DNA of 64,000 bases from Chitinophaga sp. (GCF_019236475.1 NZ_JAFAIX010000007.1:62001-126000); one strand, 5' to 3'. Positions 42,518-52,256 are shown, numbered from the stretch's first letter. Made by a program: numbers and translations. Notes: a model not told the origin generated them from the sequence alone.

Positions 42518-43780
42518 CTATTTCAATTCTATCGCATAGAGCGTACCATCTGTACTGGTAGCGTATACCGTGCTTTCCGCAATGACCGGTGTAGCTACAA
42601 ATGGTCCCAGCTTAAATAATTTCTCCATTACTGCCAGTGCAGTACTGTATTTATCTGTTGCAGCACCAGCGGCTATTTTCATAAAGTTGATGTTGCCGGC
42701 ACTATCTAATACTTGTGCTCCATTTTCAATTCTGCCAGGGGTTTCAAAAACGGCCGTCTGTTGCCAATTAGGCGTATTGACAAGGAATAACCTGCCGGTA
42801 AAATCGCCATAGCAAAGGGTATTACCATATACTGCCGGCGCTCCGAAAATATACCCGCCTCCTTTTACTTGTTTGCGTAATTCGCCATTACTGGCGTTAA
42901 GATCCATCATCAGGTAACTATCAGAGGTACCCACATAGACATGGTTTCCTTCTACTACCGCGGAACCTACTACCCAAGCCTTGCCGGGCTCCAGGTATTG
43001 CCATTGACGTTGTCCTGTCATTATATCCATTGCATAGAGACGGGCATCCCGAGTGCCGATGTAAACCGTATTCCCTACTACCACTGGTGTAGACTGAATA
43101 CCTTCCAGTACATGATCCTTTGGATCTGCATTGGTTTTAAACTTCCAAATGAGTTTCCCACTGGCAGCATCCAACGCATATACGTAAGTATCCCAACTAC
43201 CTACCAGGACTATATTATTGCTATAGGTAACACCTCCATGGATAGGGCCATTGGTTTTGTATTTCCATACCGGTTGCCCGTTTTCTCGATTAACGGCGTA
43301 AATGCAGCTATCGCTACTTCCAAAATATACATGTTGTGCATCTGTGGCGGGAGAGGAGAGAAAGAGGTCGTATTGGTCTTCCATATACATCGATGCCGGT
43401 GTCATGGACCAATATCCCTTGCTTCCGATTCTACGTTCGCCACCCGTCTGGAATTGCCATTGCAGCTTGCCACTGTTGGCATTGACAGCATAATAATGAC
43501 CATCATAACTACCAAAATAAACAGTGGTATCTGTTACCAGCGGATGCGTGGCAATACCTGCACCTGCTTTGAATTTCCAGTTCAATCGGCCATTGGAGCG
43601 CTGTAAAGAATAGAGATGCCCGTCCATACTGGCAGTGAGGATAGATTGCCGGAAGAGGGCAGGAGTAGTGAAGATCTTATCCTGTGTGCGATAAGTCCAT
43701 TTCACCTTTCCAAAATTTCGAAATTGGGCATGTGCCTGTTGCAGCAACAGGCATGACAGTACGAGTATTTTGAGTTTCAT
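42518..43780 (-). CDS. PQQ-like beta-propeller repeat protein, secreted
   Basis: A signal peptide (ILVLSCLLLQQAHA) precedes repeated blades of the PQQ/quinoprotein type. Recurrent units are LYSLQRSNGRLNWKFKAG, YYAVNANSGKLQWQFQTGG, IYAVNRENGQPVWKYKTNG, VYALDAASGKLIWKFKTN and LYAMDIMTGQRQWQY, each about 40-60 residues. The 420-residue protein has no dehydrogenase domain or PQQ-ligand disulfide motif that I can see, so it is more likely a structural or binding propeller like BamB than an enzyme. It stands 100 bp downstream of the M48 protease gene on the same strand. Confidence 0.88.
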   Translation of the reverse strand: MKLKILVLSCLLLQQAHAQFRNFGKVKWTYRTQDKIFTTPALFRQSILTASMDGHLYSLQRSNGRLNWKFKAGAGIATHPLVTDTTVYFGSYDGHYYAVNANSGKLQWQFQTGGERRIGSKGYWSMTPASMYMEDQYDLFLSSPATDAQHVYFGSSDSCIYAVNRENGQPVWKYKTNGPIHGGVTYSNNIVLVGSWDTYVYALDAASGKLIWKFKTNADPKDHVLEGIQSTPVVVGNTVYIGTRDARLYAMDIMTGQRQWQYLEPGKAWVVGSAVVEGNHVYVGTSDSYLMMDLNASNGELRKQVKGGGYIFGAPAVYGNTLCYGDFTGRLFLVNTPNWQQTAVFETPGRIENGAQVLDSAGNINFMKIAAGAATDKYSTALAVMEKLFKLGPFVATPVIAESTVYATSTDGTLYAIELK

Positions 43781-43880
43781 AAGGCGGAAAAATTTGGGCT
43801 ACATTAAGGTAGTAAAAATTTTTCCGAACTCCCAATGCCGCCCCAAAACGAGTCGGATCCAGCATCGAGCGTTATCTTGA

Positions 43881-45929
43881 TTAAGAAATTACCGCTTTTG
43901 CCGCCATCATCTCCGCTCCAATATTTAACAGCTCCAATTTAGCATTCCTGCATCCCGTCTCCAGTATTTTTGGAAATGCTTGCAGTGTCCTAAATAACAG
44001 TTCAACGGCTGTTTCATCATATGCGCTGTCCTGGAAATAGGGCTTGTCATTGGCAATGTATTCGCTGAATAATGCTATTTGGTCAGGGAGTAACACTTGT
44101 TGATAAGCTACTTCTTTCAGCATACTTGATAACTGTGCTTTAAAATCTTGCTCTGGTTCTTTTACGCCTACCATCCATTGCTCAATTTCTGTAATCTGCC
44201 GATGATCCGTCATGAATTTAATGGCCTTCACTAATCTAGTATAGCATTTTTCTCGTGCTTCTACTCGTTTCGAGGTATCCGTATAAATACCATATAGCTT
44301 TTCCCATCGAGTAGGATCAAGCTGATGAAAGTATGAATATATAGCGGCATCATTGGCTTTCAGGATAGCGTATTGATGAGCGATGTTATCTTCTATTTTT
44401 TTGATAAGCGGATAGATGTCGTCCATGGTGTATTTTACCCCATCATAGTCGAATGTTTTGATTTGATGATTCACCACGGTGAGTTGATGTAACAATTCCT
44501 GATCATTCGTGAGAAGGGTAATGGAGTAGGCTGTCTGCACCATCTCATCACCAAAAAGTACTGCTGGCGTTTTGGTGGCGATCGTCTCCTCGTCTTGCGT
44601 CAACAGAGAGGGATCCCATCTATCGTAATAACCATTGAAGATCGCTGGTGGCTGGTATAAAGGATATTCCTGCTGATAGGCTGCTTTAAAAGCGGCCACT
44701 TCTTCTAATACTGGCGTAGCTGGAAAAGTAATATCACGGTAAATGCGTGCCGTCAGCTCTTTTTGCCGCTGTTCCGCATTTGAAAAGATGACATTTCCTG
44801 GAATGGGTTGACCAGCTTCTTTTTGCTTATTTAACTGATGAAGCGCGGCAATGCGTTCTTCTGTCGTGGGATGTGAAGCCCATTGGTCTTTAATGACTAG
44901 TTTAGATTTGTTGTAACGATCGTAATATGCTTCGGTCACTACTGGTAATCCTGCTTCGAAGGTCAGTCCCCGGTTGGTGGCAAGGTATTCCATCATCCAA
45001 TGATGCTGCTGATAGATATTGGCGGGTATAATCGATTGTTGATAACGGTCGTCATAAAAATTCATCACAGTGGCAAGTGACTGATCCGATAAGTCCATCC
45101 GCAGCAGGGAGGATATCGAGGGGGCAGTCCCAGCTACATTTGCAGCAACGGCATCTGCATGAAATTCCATTTCCCTCGACAATCCCATATAGTTAAGATT
45201 CACTATGCTATAGATTTGTTGTAGTATCCACTGGATACCCTGTACAATCCCTATTGCGATATACATGAATAGGGCTATAAAGCGACTGGCATTGGCGACG
45301 TTGCCTACTTCCTCCTTATAGGCGCCATTTTCATACACCATATTGTAGATGACCTGGTTTACATAATAAACATAACTCCCCAGCTTCATTGACCGTTGAG
45401 AGAAGTGACCAAATTCATGGGCAAGGATGGCTTTCAATTCTTGCTTGGTGACGCTGTTCACCAGGCCCATGCCTATTTGTAGGTTTTTCTGGACAGGAAG
45501 AAACATACTCCAGAAACTGGAATCATAGAATACACCGGCGTTTACATCCACCGACAAATAAATCTTCTTTGGAAAATCTGTCTGCACTTCCTGCACAATC
45601 TCTCGTATGAGTGCAAACAGTTGCGGTTCTTCTTCCTCCGTAATTTCCGTTAAATGGGAGCGGTCTACAGTATGCCGAGCGAAAATGACCTTCAATAGAA
45701 AGTAAGTAATCATACCCCCCATGAAACCCAAGCCGATGGCGGTACCAACAGTAACGGCGGAGATGCTGAGCGTTAATATCATATAACCTGCCCAGACGCA
45801 TATCACCGTGAGTCCAAGCGACAATACAAATAACAGTAGGTAAGTAAAAATAAAAAGTGCAATACTCAACACTGCTTTCACCACCAATTGGCGAAACTTA
45901 GGGGAAACAGGGACAGTATCAGACATCAT
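43881..45929 (-). CDS. M48-family membrane metalloprotease
   Basis: The 682-residue protein begins with two to three membrane helices (residues about 20-80), followed by an M48 peptidase domain. The zinc site LKAILAHEFGHFSQRS has HEFGH at residues 171-175, and the third ligand Glu lies in LSREMEFHADAVAA. Another hydrophobic segment (FIALFMYIAIGIVQGIQWIL) separates them. The C-terminal 350 residues are soluble and mostly helical, longer than in HtpX or Ste24, and unassigned. It should act in quality control at the inner membrane. Confidence 0.88.
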   Translation of the reverse strand: MMSDTVPVSPKFRQLVVKAVLSIALFIFTYLLLFVLSLGLTVICVWAGYMILTLSISAVTVGTAIGLGFMGGMITYFLLKVIFARHTVDRSHLTEITEEEEPQLFALIREIVQEVQTDFPKKIYLSVDVNAGVFYDSSFWSMFLPVQKNLQIGMGLVNSVTKQELKAILAHEFGHFSQRSMKLGSYVYYVNQVIYNMVYENGAYKEEVGNVANASRFIALFMYIAIGIVQGIQWILQQIYSIVNLNYMGLSREMEFHADAVAANVAGTAPSISSLLRMDLSDQSLATVMNFYDDRYQQSIIPANIYQQHHWMMEYLATNRGLTFEAGLPVVTEAYYDRYNKSKLVIKDQWASHPTTEERIAALHQLNKQKEAGQPIPGNVIFSNAEQRQKELTARIYRDITFPATPVLEEVAAFKAAYQQEYPLYQPPAIFNGYYDRWDPSLLTQDEETIATKTPAVLFGDEMVQTAYSITLLTNDQELLHQLTVVNHQIKTFDYDGVKYTMDDIYPLIKKIEDNIAHQYAILKANDAAIYSYFHQLDPTRWEKLYGIYTDTSKRVEAREKCYTRLVKAIKFMTDHRQITEIEQWMVGVKEPEQDFKAQLSSMLKEVAYQQVLLPDQIALFSEYIANDKPYFQDSAYDETAVELLFRTLQAFPKILETGCRNAKLELLNIGAEMMAAKAVIS

Positions 45930-46009
45930 AGGTTAGGATTTAATCCACCCAAAATAATATTTTCCCATGAAACATTATTATATAGCCTTGATGATCTGTA
46001 GTAAAATCG

Positions 46010-46053
46010 AGGCAGAGACGGCACATGGCCTTATCATGTATCCGTGTCTGCCT
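46010..46053 (-). terminator. Putative terminator of the MFS transporter gene
   Basis: The arms aggcagagacgg (46010-46021) and ccgtgtctgcct (46042-46053) pair over 12 bp with one mismatch and a 20-nt loop, right after the gene ending at 46060. On the minus strand the following bases are only moderately T-rich. Confidence 0.5.
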
Positions 46054-46059
46054 AAATAA

Positions 46060-47271
46060 TCATCGTTGTTGGCGATAACTCATTACCGTCAAACCTGCGC
46101 CCACCAATACAATAATCGCTCCTATCCATGGCGTCGCGTTTAATCCCAACGTAGGCGTGGCTACTACCGCGCCACCTACATAGGAGCCAATGGCCACCCC
46201 CAGATTAAATGCGGAAATATTCAATGAAGAAGAGATGTCTTCTGTGCCAGGTAAGTATTTGCTGGCCAATTGCACAATGTACAGTTGCAATCCTGGTACG
46301 GTGGCAAAAGACATTCCACCCATTAATAGTAAGGTAACTACTGCGGCTATACGATAATGCGCCGTAAAGGTGAATATGAGCAATATAATAGCCTGATAGA
46401 GGAATAACTGGATTAACACTTTCGCCGGATTACGATTACTGATTTTACCACCAATTACATTTCCCAACGCAATGGCTACACCATACAACAACAAGAGGAT
46501 GCCGACAGATCCAGCCTGAAAACCAGTTACTTTCTCCAGCAGCGTGGCCAGATACGTGAATACTACGAAGGTGCCGCCATATCCCAATCCTGTAATCGCC
46601 AATACCAGCAGTATATGTTTGTTTCTAAGTACTTGCAGTTGGTCTTTCAATTGCAAAGGAGCTTCCTGCTTTAAATTCGTAGGGAGCAATACGGCTGTGG
46701 CTATGAGCCCAATTACCCCTAATACCGCCACACCGCCAAATGTGGCCCTCCAGCCCCAATGCTGCCCTATATAAGTACCCAGCGGCACTCCTACAATAAT
46801 GGCTACCGTCAGCCCTGCAAACATAATTGCAATGGCGGTAGCTTTTTTATCGGGAGACACGAGCGTGGCTGCTATGGTAGCCCCCACACCGAAAAATACT
46901 GCATGGGCAAATCCGGATATAAACCTGGCCGTCAATAATAGGCTGAAATTCGGCGCCATAGCAGATGCTATATGACCCAATATAAACAATCCCATCAGCG
47001 ACACTAATAACGGCTTGCGAGGAATTTTTGTAGTCAAGGCAGTCAAAAATGGGCCGCCGATGGCTACTCCCAGTGCATACATGCTCACCAACAACCCGGA
47101 AGTAGATACCGGTACCCGCAAACTCTCGGCAATCGTTGGCAATATGCCCACCGCCACAAATTCTGTAGTGCCAATCGCAAAGGCACTGATGGTCAATGCC
47201 CACAGCGCTCCAGGGATGCCGCTGGAAACCTTCTTTACCTGGGGTTCATCTATCGTTAATATCTGTTCCAT
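46060..47271 (-). CDS. Major facilitator superfamily exporter (AraJ/SotB-like)
   Basis: The 403-residue protein has twelve predicted membrane helices. The first contains the DHA1-type signature ALTISAFAIGTTEFVAVGIL, as in AraJ, sugar-efflux and chloramphenicol-efflux transporters. The cytoplasmic loop TTKIPRKPLLVSLMG and the helix FISGFAHAVFFGVGATIAA follow. The acidic Glu in TTEFVAVG is the usual key residue. Proton-driven export of a small molecule is expected; the substrate is unknown. It is divergent from a LysR gene at 47367, the classical regulator-exporter pair. Confidence 0.9.
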   Translation of the reverse strand: MEQILTIDEPQVKKVSSGIPGALWALTISAFAIGTTEFVAVGILPTIAESLRVPVSTSGLLVSMYALGVAIGGPFLTALTTKIPRKPLLVSLMGLFILGHIASAMAPNFSLLLTARFISGFAHAVFFGVGATIAATLVSPDKKATAIAIMFAGLTVAIIVGVPLGTYIGQHWGWRATFGGVAVLGVIGLIATAVLLPTNLKQEAPLQLKDQLQVLRNKHILLVLAITGLGYGGTFVVFTYLATLLEKVTGFQAGSVGILLLLYGVAIALGNVIGGKISNRNPAKVLIQLFLYQAIILLIFTFTAHYRIAAVVTLLLMGGMSFATVPGLQLYIVQLASKYLPGTEDISSSLNISAFNLGVAIGSYVGGAVVATPTLGLNATPWIGAIIVLVGAGLTVMSYRQQR

Positions 47272-47294
47272 GATGCTTTTCGTTTTTGCTGACG

Positions 47295-47302
47295 CAAAGC
47301 TA
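47295..47302 (-). promoter_or_regulatory. Putative -7 promoter box of the MFS gene
   Basis: On the minus strand TAGCTTTG fits TAnnTTTG exactly, 24 bp ahead of the ATG at 47271. No clear TTG is found at the expected spacing. Confidence 0.38.
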
Positions 47303-47312
47303 TTTTAGGTTG

Positions 47313-47346
47313 TTGGATTATCATAATTAGATAAATTGTACATTTG
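47313..47346 (+). promoter_or_regulatory. Putative promoter of the LysR-family gene
   Basis: TACATTTG (47339-47346) is an exact -7 box with a TTG (47313-47315) 23 bp upstream, inside the known Flavobacterium spacing. The ATG at 47367 is about 20 bp downstream. Confidence 0.5.
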
Positions 47347-47366
47347 TATCAGAAAAATGATAGGAT

Positions 47367-48302
47367 ATGTTATTGAATTTTGAATGGTTCCGTACTTTCA
47401 AAACCATCTATGAAACCGGTTCCCTCACCGCAACGGCGCAAGCCCTCTATGTTTCGCAGCCAGGGGTTAGTTTACACCTCAATTCCCTGGAGTCTTATGT
47501 AGGATATAAACTGTTTGACCGTACCGCTCGCAAAATGGTACCCACGGAAAGAGCAAAAGTCCTGTATAACTATATACTGGAAGCGGTTAACCGACTAGAA
47601 GATGCGGAAGTCTATTTTCATAAAACATCCGTGGCCAACAAGGCCAATATCTGTCTCGGTATGTGCCTGGAAACGTTCCAGTTTACGTTGGAACAGTATA
47701 TTTCTACGCTACCTTTTAACATCAACATAAAATTTGGGGAATACCCAGATATGCAGCACGACCTAGACAACGGCGTGCTGGACCTCATTATCACGCCGCA
47801 GAAAGGGAGTCAGACAAACCTGGAATACACGCCCTTCTCCAAAGAGAGGATCGTGCTAGTGGCAGGAGGGAAGCAGGATACGAAGGAACTCAAAGCCCTC
47901 ATTAAAGCGGGCAACATGCAGGATATTGAAAACTGGCTGAAAGAACAAATCTGGTACACGACGGCGGCAGATATGGAAATCATGCGCAAATTCTGGCACC
48001 AGAATTTTAATAAGCACCCGGATTTTCGCCCGAATTATATCGTGCCTAATAAATGCTCCATTGTACGCTGTTTGAGCGATGGGAAAGGATTTGCAGTCAT
48101 CCCTGATTTTCTTTGTCGCCAAGAGCTGGATGCTGGAAAACTAAAACTGGCATGGAATGGCAAAAAGGTAATGGAAAATACCCTCTACTTCGGTAAGCGC
48201 AAGAAAACAATGTACGCCAAAGAAATCGGTATGATTGAAGCCATTTTCATGGAACAGGCTACTACCTTTTCCAATGCGGATGCCGAACCAGCCCTGGTAT
48301 AA
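47367..48302 (+). CDS. LysR-family transcriptional regulator
   Basis: Residues 1-65 form the winged helix-turn-helix (FEWFRTFKTIYETGSLTATA, ALYVSQPGVSLHLNSLESYV, KLFDRTARKMVPT). Residues about 90-300 form a periplasmic-binding-like ligand domain with KANICLGMCLETFQF and LDLIITPQKGS. It is divergent from the MFS exporter gene, 95 bp apart, with candidate promoters for both strands in the gap, so control of the exporter is likely. The TAA stop at 48300-48302 abuts the stop of the convergent regulator gene. Confidence 0.92.
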   Translation: MLLNFEWFRTFKTIYETGSLTATAQALYVSQPGVSLHLNSLESYVGYKLFDRTARKMVPTERAKVLYNYILEAVNRLEDAEVYFHKTSVANKANICLGMCLETFQFTLEQYISTLPFNINIKFGEYPDMQHDLDNGVLDLIITPQKGSQTNLEYTPFSKERIVLVAGGKQDTKELKALIKAGNMQDIENWLKEQIWYTTAADMEIMRKFWHQNFNKHPDFRPNYIVPNKCSIVRCLSDGKGFAVIPDFLCRQELDAGKLKLAWNGKKVMENTLYFGKRKKTMYAKEIGMIEAIFMEQATTFSNADAEPALV

Positions 48303-49049
48303 TCAAATCTGGAAAGAGGGATGCGATTGCTGATAGCTCTTCAAGGCCTGCGTGGTGGTAGATCCATAATGCCTACCGATAGGAATGCTAATGCTATTGA
48401 TTTCAATGGCATTGCTGTTGAACTTCTCAATCTTTGGAATAGATACGATGAAAGAGCGGTGAATCCTTACAAATGTAGACTCAGGCAGCTTTTCCTCCAT
48501 CTCAGAAATGGAATGGTACGTTTTGTATACCTCCTTGCTGGTATTGATCAACAAGTAATTCTTCTGTGATTCAAAAAAGAGGATATCATCCAGGAAAATT
48601 TTCACCATCTTTTTATCACATTTGATAAAAATAAATGGAGGCTCTTTTTCTGGTTGTTCCTGTCGGGGGGCCGCTTCCATCAACTGTTTGTCTAGTTTGA
48701 TGAAACGATGTATGGCTTTGAGGAACCTTTCAAAAGGAATAGGTTTCAACAGAAAATCTACTGCATCAAGGTCAAATCCATCTACAGCGTATTGTGCATG
48801 TGCTGTTGTGAAAATCACATTGGGCGCAGGTGTCAGCGAACGGATGAAATCTACGCCACTGATGCCTGGCAGATTGATATCAGTAAAGATGAGGTCTATC
48901 TTCTGCGTAGTCAGGCAACGCATGGCCTGCGTACCACTGGTGAACGTACCCGCCAAGTGCAACAACTCTACACGGCTGATATAGGTGGCCAGCAGATCGG
49001 CTGCCGGTTTCTCATCTTCAATGATAATACAGTTGATACTATGCGTCAT
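48303..49049 (-). CDS. LytTR-family response regulator
   Basis: The receiver domain has the acidic pocket IIIEDEKPAAD, phospho-acceptor Asp57 in IDLIFTDINLPGISG and the conserved Lys in FLLKPIPFERFLKA. Residues about 140-248 form the LytTR DNA-binding domain (FIFIKCDKKMVKIFLDDILF, then FVRIHRSFIVSIPKIE). The gene overlaps the kinase gene at 49039 by 11 bp, a translationally coupled pair. Its targets may include the divergent GH13-SusCDE locus at 50302, which is inference from position. Confidence 0.92.
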   Translation of the reverse strand: MTHSINCIIIEDEKPAADLLATYISRVELLHLAGTFTSGTQAMRCLTTQKIDLIFTDINLPGISGVDFIRSLTPAPNVIFTTAHAQYAVDGFDLDAVDFLLKPIPFERFLKAIHRFIKLDKQLMEAAPRQEQPEKEPPFIFIKCDKKMVKIFLDDILFFESQKNYLLINTSKEVYKTYHSISEMEEKLPESTFVRIHRSFIVSIPKIEKFNSNAIEINSISIPIGRHYGSTTTQALKSYQQSHPSFQI

Positions 49050-50109
49050 GTGATTCCAGTTTCAATTTCAAATACACAAAATAACTATCCTCGTCTTGCG
49101 TGATTTTTAAGGTATGTTGTTCGCCGTAAATTAGGTTCAGTCGCCGCTTTACATTTTCCAATCCTACGCCACCGCTTCCACTCAACTGATGACCGCTGTA
49201 ACCCTTGATGGCACTGTTTTCTATCTTCGCGGTCAGCCATTCTTGCTGTATAGAAATGGAAATGGTAATCCAGTTATCGCCATGCTCATTCGGCATGCAA
49301 TGCTTAAAACAGTTTTCCACGAAAGCCATCAAGATAAAGGGTTCCAGGTATTTGTTGGCGGGTGGCCCATCGATATGAAAACTTATTTGCTGCCGGTGAT
49401 CAAAGCGAGCTTTTTGTAGGGAGATATAATCTTCTAGGTACTGAATTTCCTTCTCCAAGGGGATGAGCCGCGTGTTGATCTCATAGATGGAAAACCGTAA
49501 CAGGGAAGACATCCGGGAGATAATCTCGGCAGACTCCGGAGAGGTGAATACGGTTTTCGCATAAAGCGTATTCAGTACATTAAAAATAAAATGAGGATGG
49601 AATTGATTGCGCAATATCACCAGTTCGGCCTGTGTTTTCTCTTCTGCCATCCGCATAGATCGATGTTGCTCTGTCATCCAGTTATAAAATAACTTCACGG
49701 AAAAAGGAATCGTCACCACAAACTGCAACTTGATGACGCTATAGATATACGGTGAAATACTGAGTAGGGGCTCTTTTTTCCAATGCGTTAAAAAATACTC
49801 CAATATAAAAGTATTGTCAATCCACCTTTGAATAACGGCAAATATTAATATTAACGGAACATAAATCAGGATGAATAACCAGACTTTCTTTTTAAAGAGA
49901 ACCTGCTCTACCAGTACTTCTAGAACAATCGTGACGAAGAGTACGCGCATAGGTAAACTGATTAACTCGGATGCAAATGCATTCCGGTAATCATGGTACG
50001 GACCTGCCTGAATAAACCCGAAAAGTAGTACATAAAAGACCCAATAGATGGCATATACACTCTTCTTCCCCCATCTCGACCGCGGAATATCTATCATAAG
50101 TGGCTGCAA
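49039..50109 (-). CDS. LytS-type sensor histidine kinase
   Basis: Four N-terminal membrane helices (VYAIYWVFYVLLFGFIQAG, VLFVTIVLEVLVEQVLF, WLFILIYVPLILIFAVIQ and a fourth) lead into the His_kinase domain. LVILRNQFHPHFIFNVLNTL contains the phospho-acceptor His. The ATPase part has the N-box ILMAFVENCFKHC and the G-box GGVGLENVKRRLNLIYG. The 356-residue protein is complete and paired with the LytTR regulator gene that overlaps its 3' end. No sensor domain outside the membrane is visible. Confidence 0.91.
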   Translation of the reverse strand: MQPLMIDIPRSRWGKKSVYAIYWVFYVLLFGFIQAGPYHDYRNAFASELISLPMRVLFVTIVLEVLVEQVLFKKKVWLFILIYVPLILIFAVIQRWIDNTFILEYFLTHWKKEPLLSISPYIYSVIKLQFVVTIPFSVKLFYNWMTEQHRSMRMAEEKTQAELVILRNQFHPHFIFNVLNTLYAKTVFTSPESAEIISRMSSLLRFSIYEINTRLIPLEKEIQYLEDYISLQKARFDHRQQISFHIDGPPANKYLEPFILMAFVENCFKHCMPNEHGDNWITISISIQQEWLTAKIENSAIKGYSGHQLSGSGGVGLENVKRRLNLIYGEQHTLKITQDEDSYFVYLKLKLESHDA

Positions 50110-50301
50110 AATTCCCGGTCAAGCTAAAGAATATTCCCTAAACAACCATTTTTTTATACGAACGACGTCGTTTCTTATACTAAATACTGAAAATATGTCC
50201 GCCGAATTTTATGTAACGACAATAGGGTTGTCAGTATAAGTCGTGCTAAGGATGACGCAGGTTTACATAAATTGCCGCTTTGAATTTTTGTGTTCCACAT
50301 T

Positions 50302-52161
50302 ATGATGATGAAGAAGAAGCTGATCGTCGGACTATACTTGTTATGCTCTGCATATGCCACCTATGCCGCGTCTCCAGAAATCTACCCGGTAAACTGGTGG
50401 ACAGGGATGAAGACTAACAAACTGCAATTACTCCTGAAAAATACGGATGCTGATTTCAGCAAAGGCCAGTTAACAGTCAACTATCCAGGTGTAAACCTCC
50501 TGGGAGTGCACTCTTTCGAGAATGGTAAATACCTAGCAGCAGATATTGAAATCACTGCGGCCGCAAATCCTGGTAATGTAGATTTTATTTATACTAAGAA
50601 TGGTAAAAAATCACATATATCTTGGCCGCTGAAAGCCAGGAAAGGTATACCTGGGAAGGACTTCGCCCAAGGCGTTTCTCCTGCTGATATGATTTACCTG
50701 CTGATGCCAGACCGTTTCAGTAATGGAGATTCCACCAACGATCGCGTGAAAGGTATGCGGGATCAATCCCTCAACCGCGCCGATTACTACGCCCGCCATG
50801 GCGGCGATTTCAAAGGTATCATCCAGCACCTGGATTACCTGGAGCAACTAGGTGTAACCTCCCTCTGGATGACGCCTGTGATGGAAAACGATATGCCTTC
50901 CCGTACAGAGCACGGCTACGCAATCACCAATCACTATAAAATAGATGCCCGCTACGGTGGCAACTCCGCTTACCGCGAATTATCGGATGCATTGCATCAA
51001 CGGGGTATGAAACTGGTACAGGACGCAGTATACAACCATACCGGTACCTGGCACTTTATAGTTCAAGACCTGCCATCAAAAGATTGGTTAAACCAATGGC
51101 CTACCTTCACTGGCACCAGCGCCAGAGAACAAGCACTGTTCGATCCACACGCGTCTGCCATCGATAAAAAACTGATGACAGACGGCTGGTTTGTGAAAGA
51201 AATGCCAGACTGGAACCAGCGTAATCCTTATGTAGCCAACTTTATTATAGAGAATGCGATCTGGTATGTAGAAGAATTTGGGGTAGACGCGATTCGGGTG
51301 GATACGTACATGTACAATGATCTGCAATTTGGGAACGACTGTAATGCCGCACTGCTCAACGAATACCCGCAATTGAGCATATTCGGCGAAGTGCTGGTAC
51401 AGAATACGCCTAACCAGGTATACTTCGTCAAAAACAATATCAATGCTGCTTTCAAAAGCAATCTACCCGGACTCGTAGATTTCCAATGCCTTTTCAATGG
51501 CATCGTACCCGCACTGACACAGGACCTGGGCTGGAATACCGGCGTGATACAATTGTATAATGTACTCAGCTACGATTATCTCTACCAGGACCCAACCAAA
51601 AATGTACTGTTGCTGGATAATCACGACCTGAATCGATTTTTCTCTATCGTAAAAGAAGATGTAGCCAAACAGAAAATCGCCTATACCTGGCTGCTGACTT
51701 CTAGAGGAATTCCTCAGTTGTACTACGGATCGGAAGTATTGATGAAAGGCGAAACCAAACCGGATGGATTGGTCCGACTCGACTTCCCCGGCGGCTGGAA
51801 AGATGACGCCCGCAGTGCCTTCACAGGACAAGGCATGACTCCTAACGAAATGGAAATGCAAGCGCTTGTGAAGAAACTAGGTACATATCGTAAAAATTCT
51901 GTTGCATTGAAATTCGGAAAGTTAATGCAATTTGCGCCCCGCGAAGGCGTATACATTTATTTCCGCTATACCGACCACCAAACAGTCATGTGTGTAATGA
52001 ATACCGCGAAGGAAGCAAGAAAAGTAGATCTGACCCACTTCAGCGAACGCACCGATGGATTCTCGGCTGCTACCAATATCATCACCGGCACTACAATCAA
52101 ACTGGATGGCAGTATAGATATACCCGCCATGCAGGAAATGGTTTTTGAATTGAGCAAATAG
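50302..52161 (+). CDS. GH13 alpha-amylase family enzyme (SusA-like neopullulanase/cyclomaltodextrinase)
   Basis: The start is the ATG at 50302 (a GTG at 50290 is in frame). A signal peptide (LIVGLYLLCSAYATYAA) is followed by the cyclomaltodextrinase-type N-terminal Ig domain beginning PEIYPVNWWTGMK. The (beta/alpha)8 barrel has region I DAVYNHTG, nucleophile Asp334 in AIRVDTYMY, acid/base Glu363 in LSIFGEVL, and Asp442 in LLLDNHDLNRF, numbered from this ATG. A C-terminal beta domain completes 619 residues. The enzyme should cleave alpha-1,4 linkages in maltodextrin, pullulan or cyclodextrin in the periplasm, as SusA does. It is first in the susCDE-containing locus. Confidence 0.93.
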   Translation: MMMKKKLIVGLYLLCSAYATYAASPEIYPVNWWTGMKTNKLQLLLKNTDADFSKGQLTVNYPGVNLLGVHSFENGKYLAADIEITAAANPGNVDFIYTKNGKKSHISWPLKARKGIPGKDFAQGVSPADMIYLLMPDRFSNGDSTNDRVKGMRDQSLNRADYYARHGGDFKGIIQHLDYLEQLGVTSLWMTPVMENDMPSRTEHGYAITNHYKIDARYGGNSAYRELSDALHQRGMKLVQDAVYNHTGTWHFIVQDLPSKDWLNQWPTFTGTSAREQALFDPHASAIDKKLMTDGWFVKEMPDWNQRNPYVANFIIENAIWYVEEFGVDAIRVDTYMYNDLQFGNDCNAALLNEYPQLSIFGEVLVQNTPNQVYFVKNNINAAFKSNLPGLVDFQCLFNGIVPALTQDLGWNTGVIQLYNVLSYDYLYQDPTKNVLLLDNHDLNRFFSIVKEDVAKQKIAYTWLLTSRGIPQLYYGSEVLMKGETKPDGLVRLDFPGGWKDDARSAFTGQGMTPNEMEMQALVKKLGTYRKNSVALKFGKLMQFAPREGVYIYFRYTDHQTVMCVMNTAKEARKVDLTHFSERTDGFSAATNIITGTTIKLDGSIDIPAMQEMVFELSK

Positions 52162-52174
52162 TAGATATAAATGC

Positions 52175-52227
52175 CACTTGTTATTACTGATTCACTTGTT
52201 TTATTGATTCACTTGTTATGATTGATT
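52175..52227 (+). repeat. Three tandem 17-18 bp direct repeats ahead of susC
   Basis: Copies start at 52175, 52193 and 52210, each beginning cacttgtt and ending tgatt. They lie between the GH13 gene stop and the SusC start at 52257. LytTR and other regulators bind spaced direct repeats, so a regulatory role is possible; a polymerase-slippage origin is equally so. Confidence 0.6.
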
Positions 52228-52256
52228 CTTTTTATCACCCAAATTCTCACAACGTT

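Noticed and set aside
42518-43780. PQQ-dependent dehydrogenase
   Set aside because: Only propeller repeats are visible; catalytic and cofactor-binding signature residues were not found.
46060-47271. Specific sugar or chloramphenicol exporter
   Set aside because: The DHA1 signature places it in the family but does not identify the substrate.
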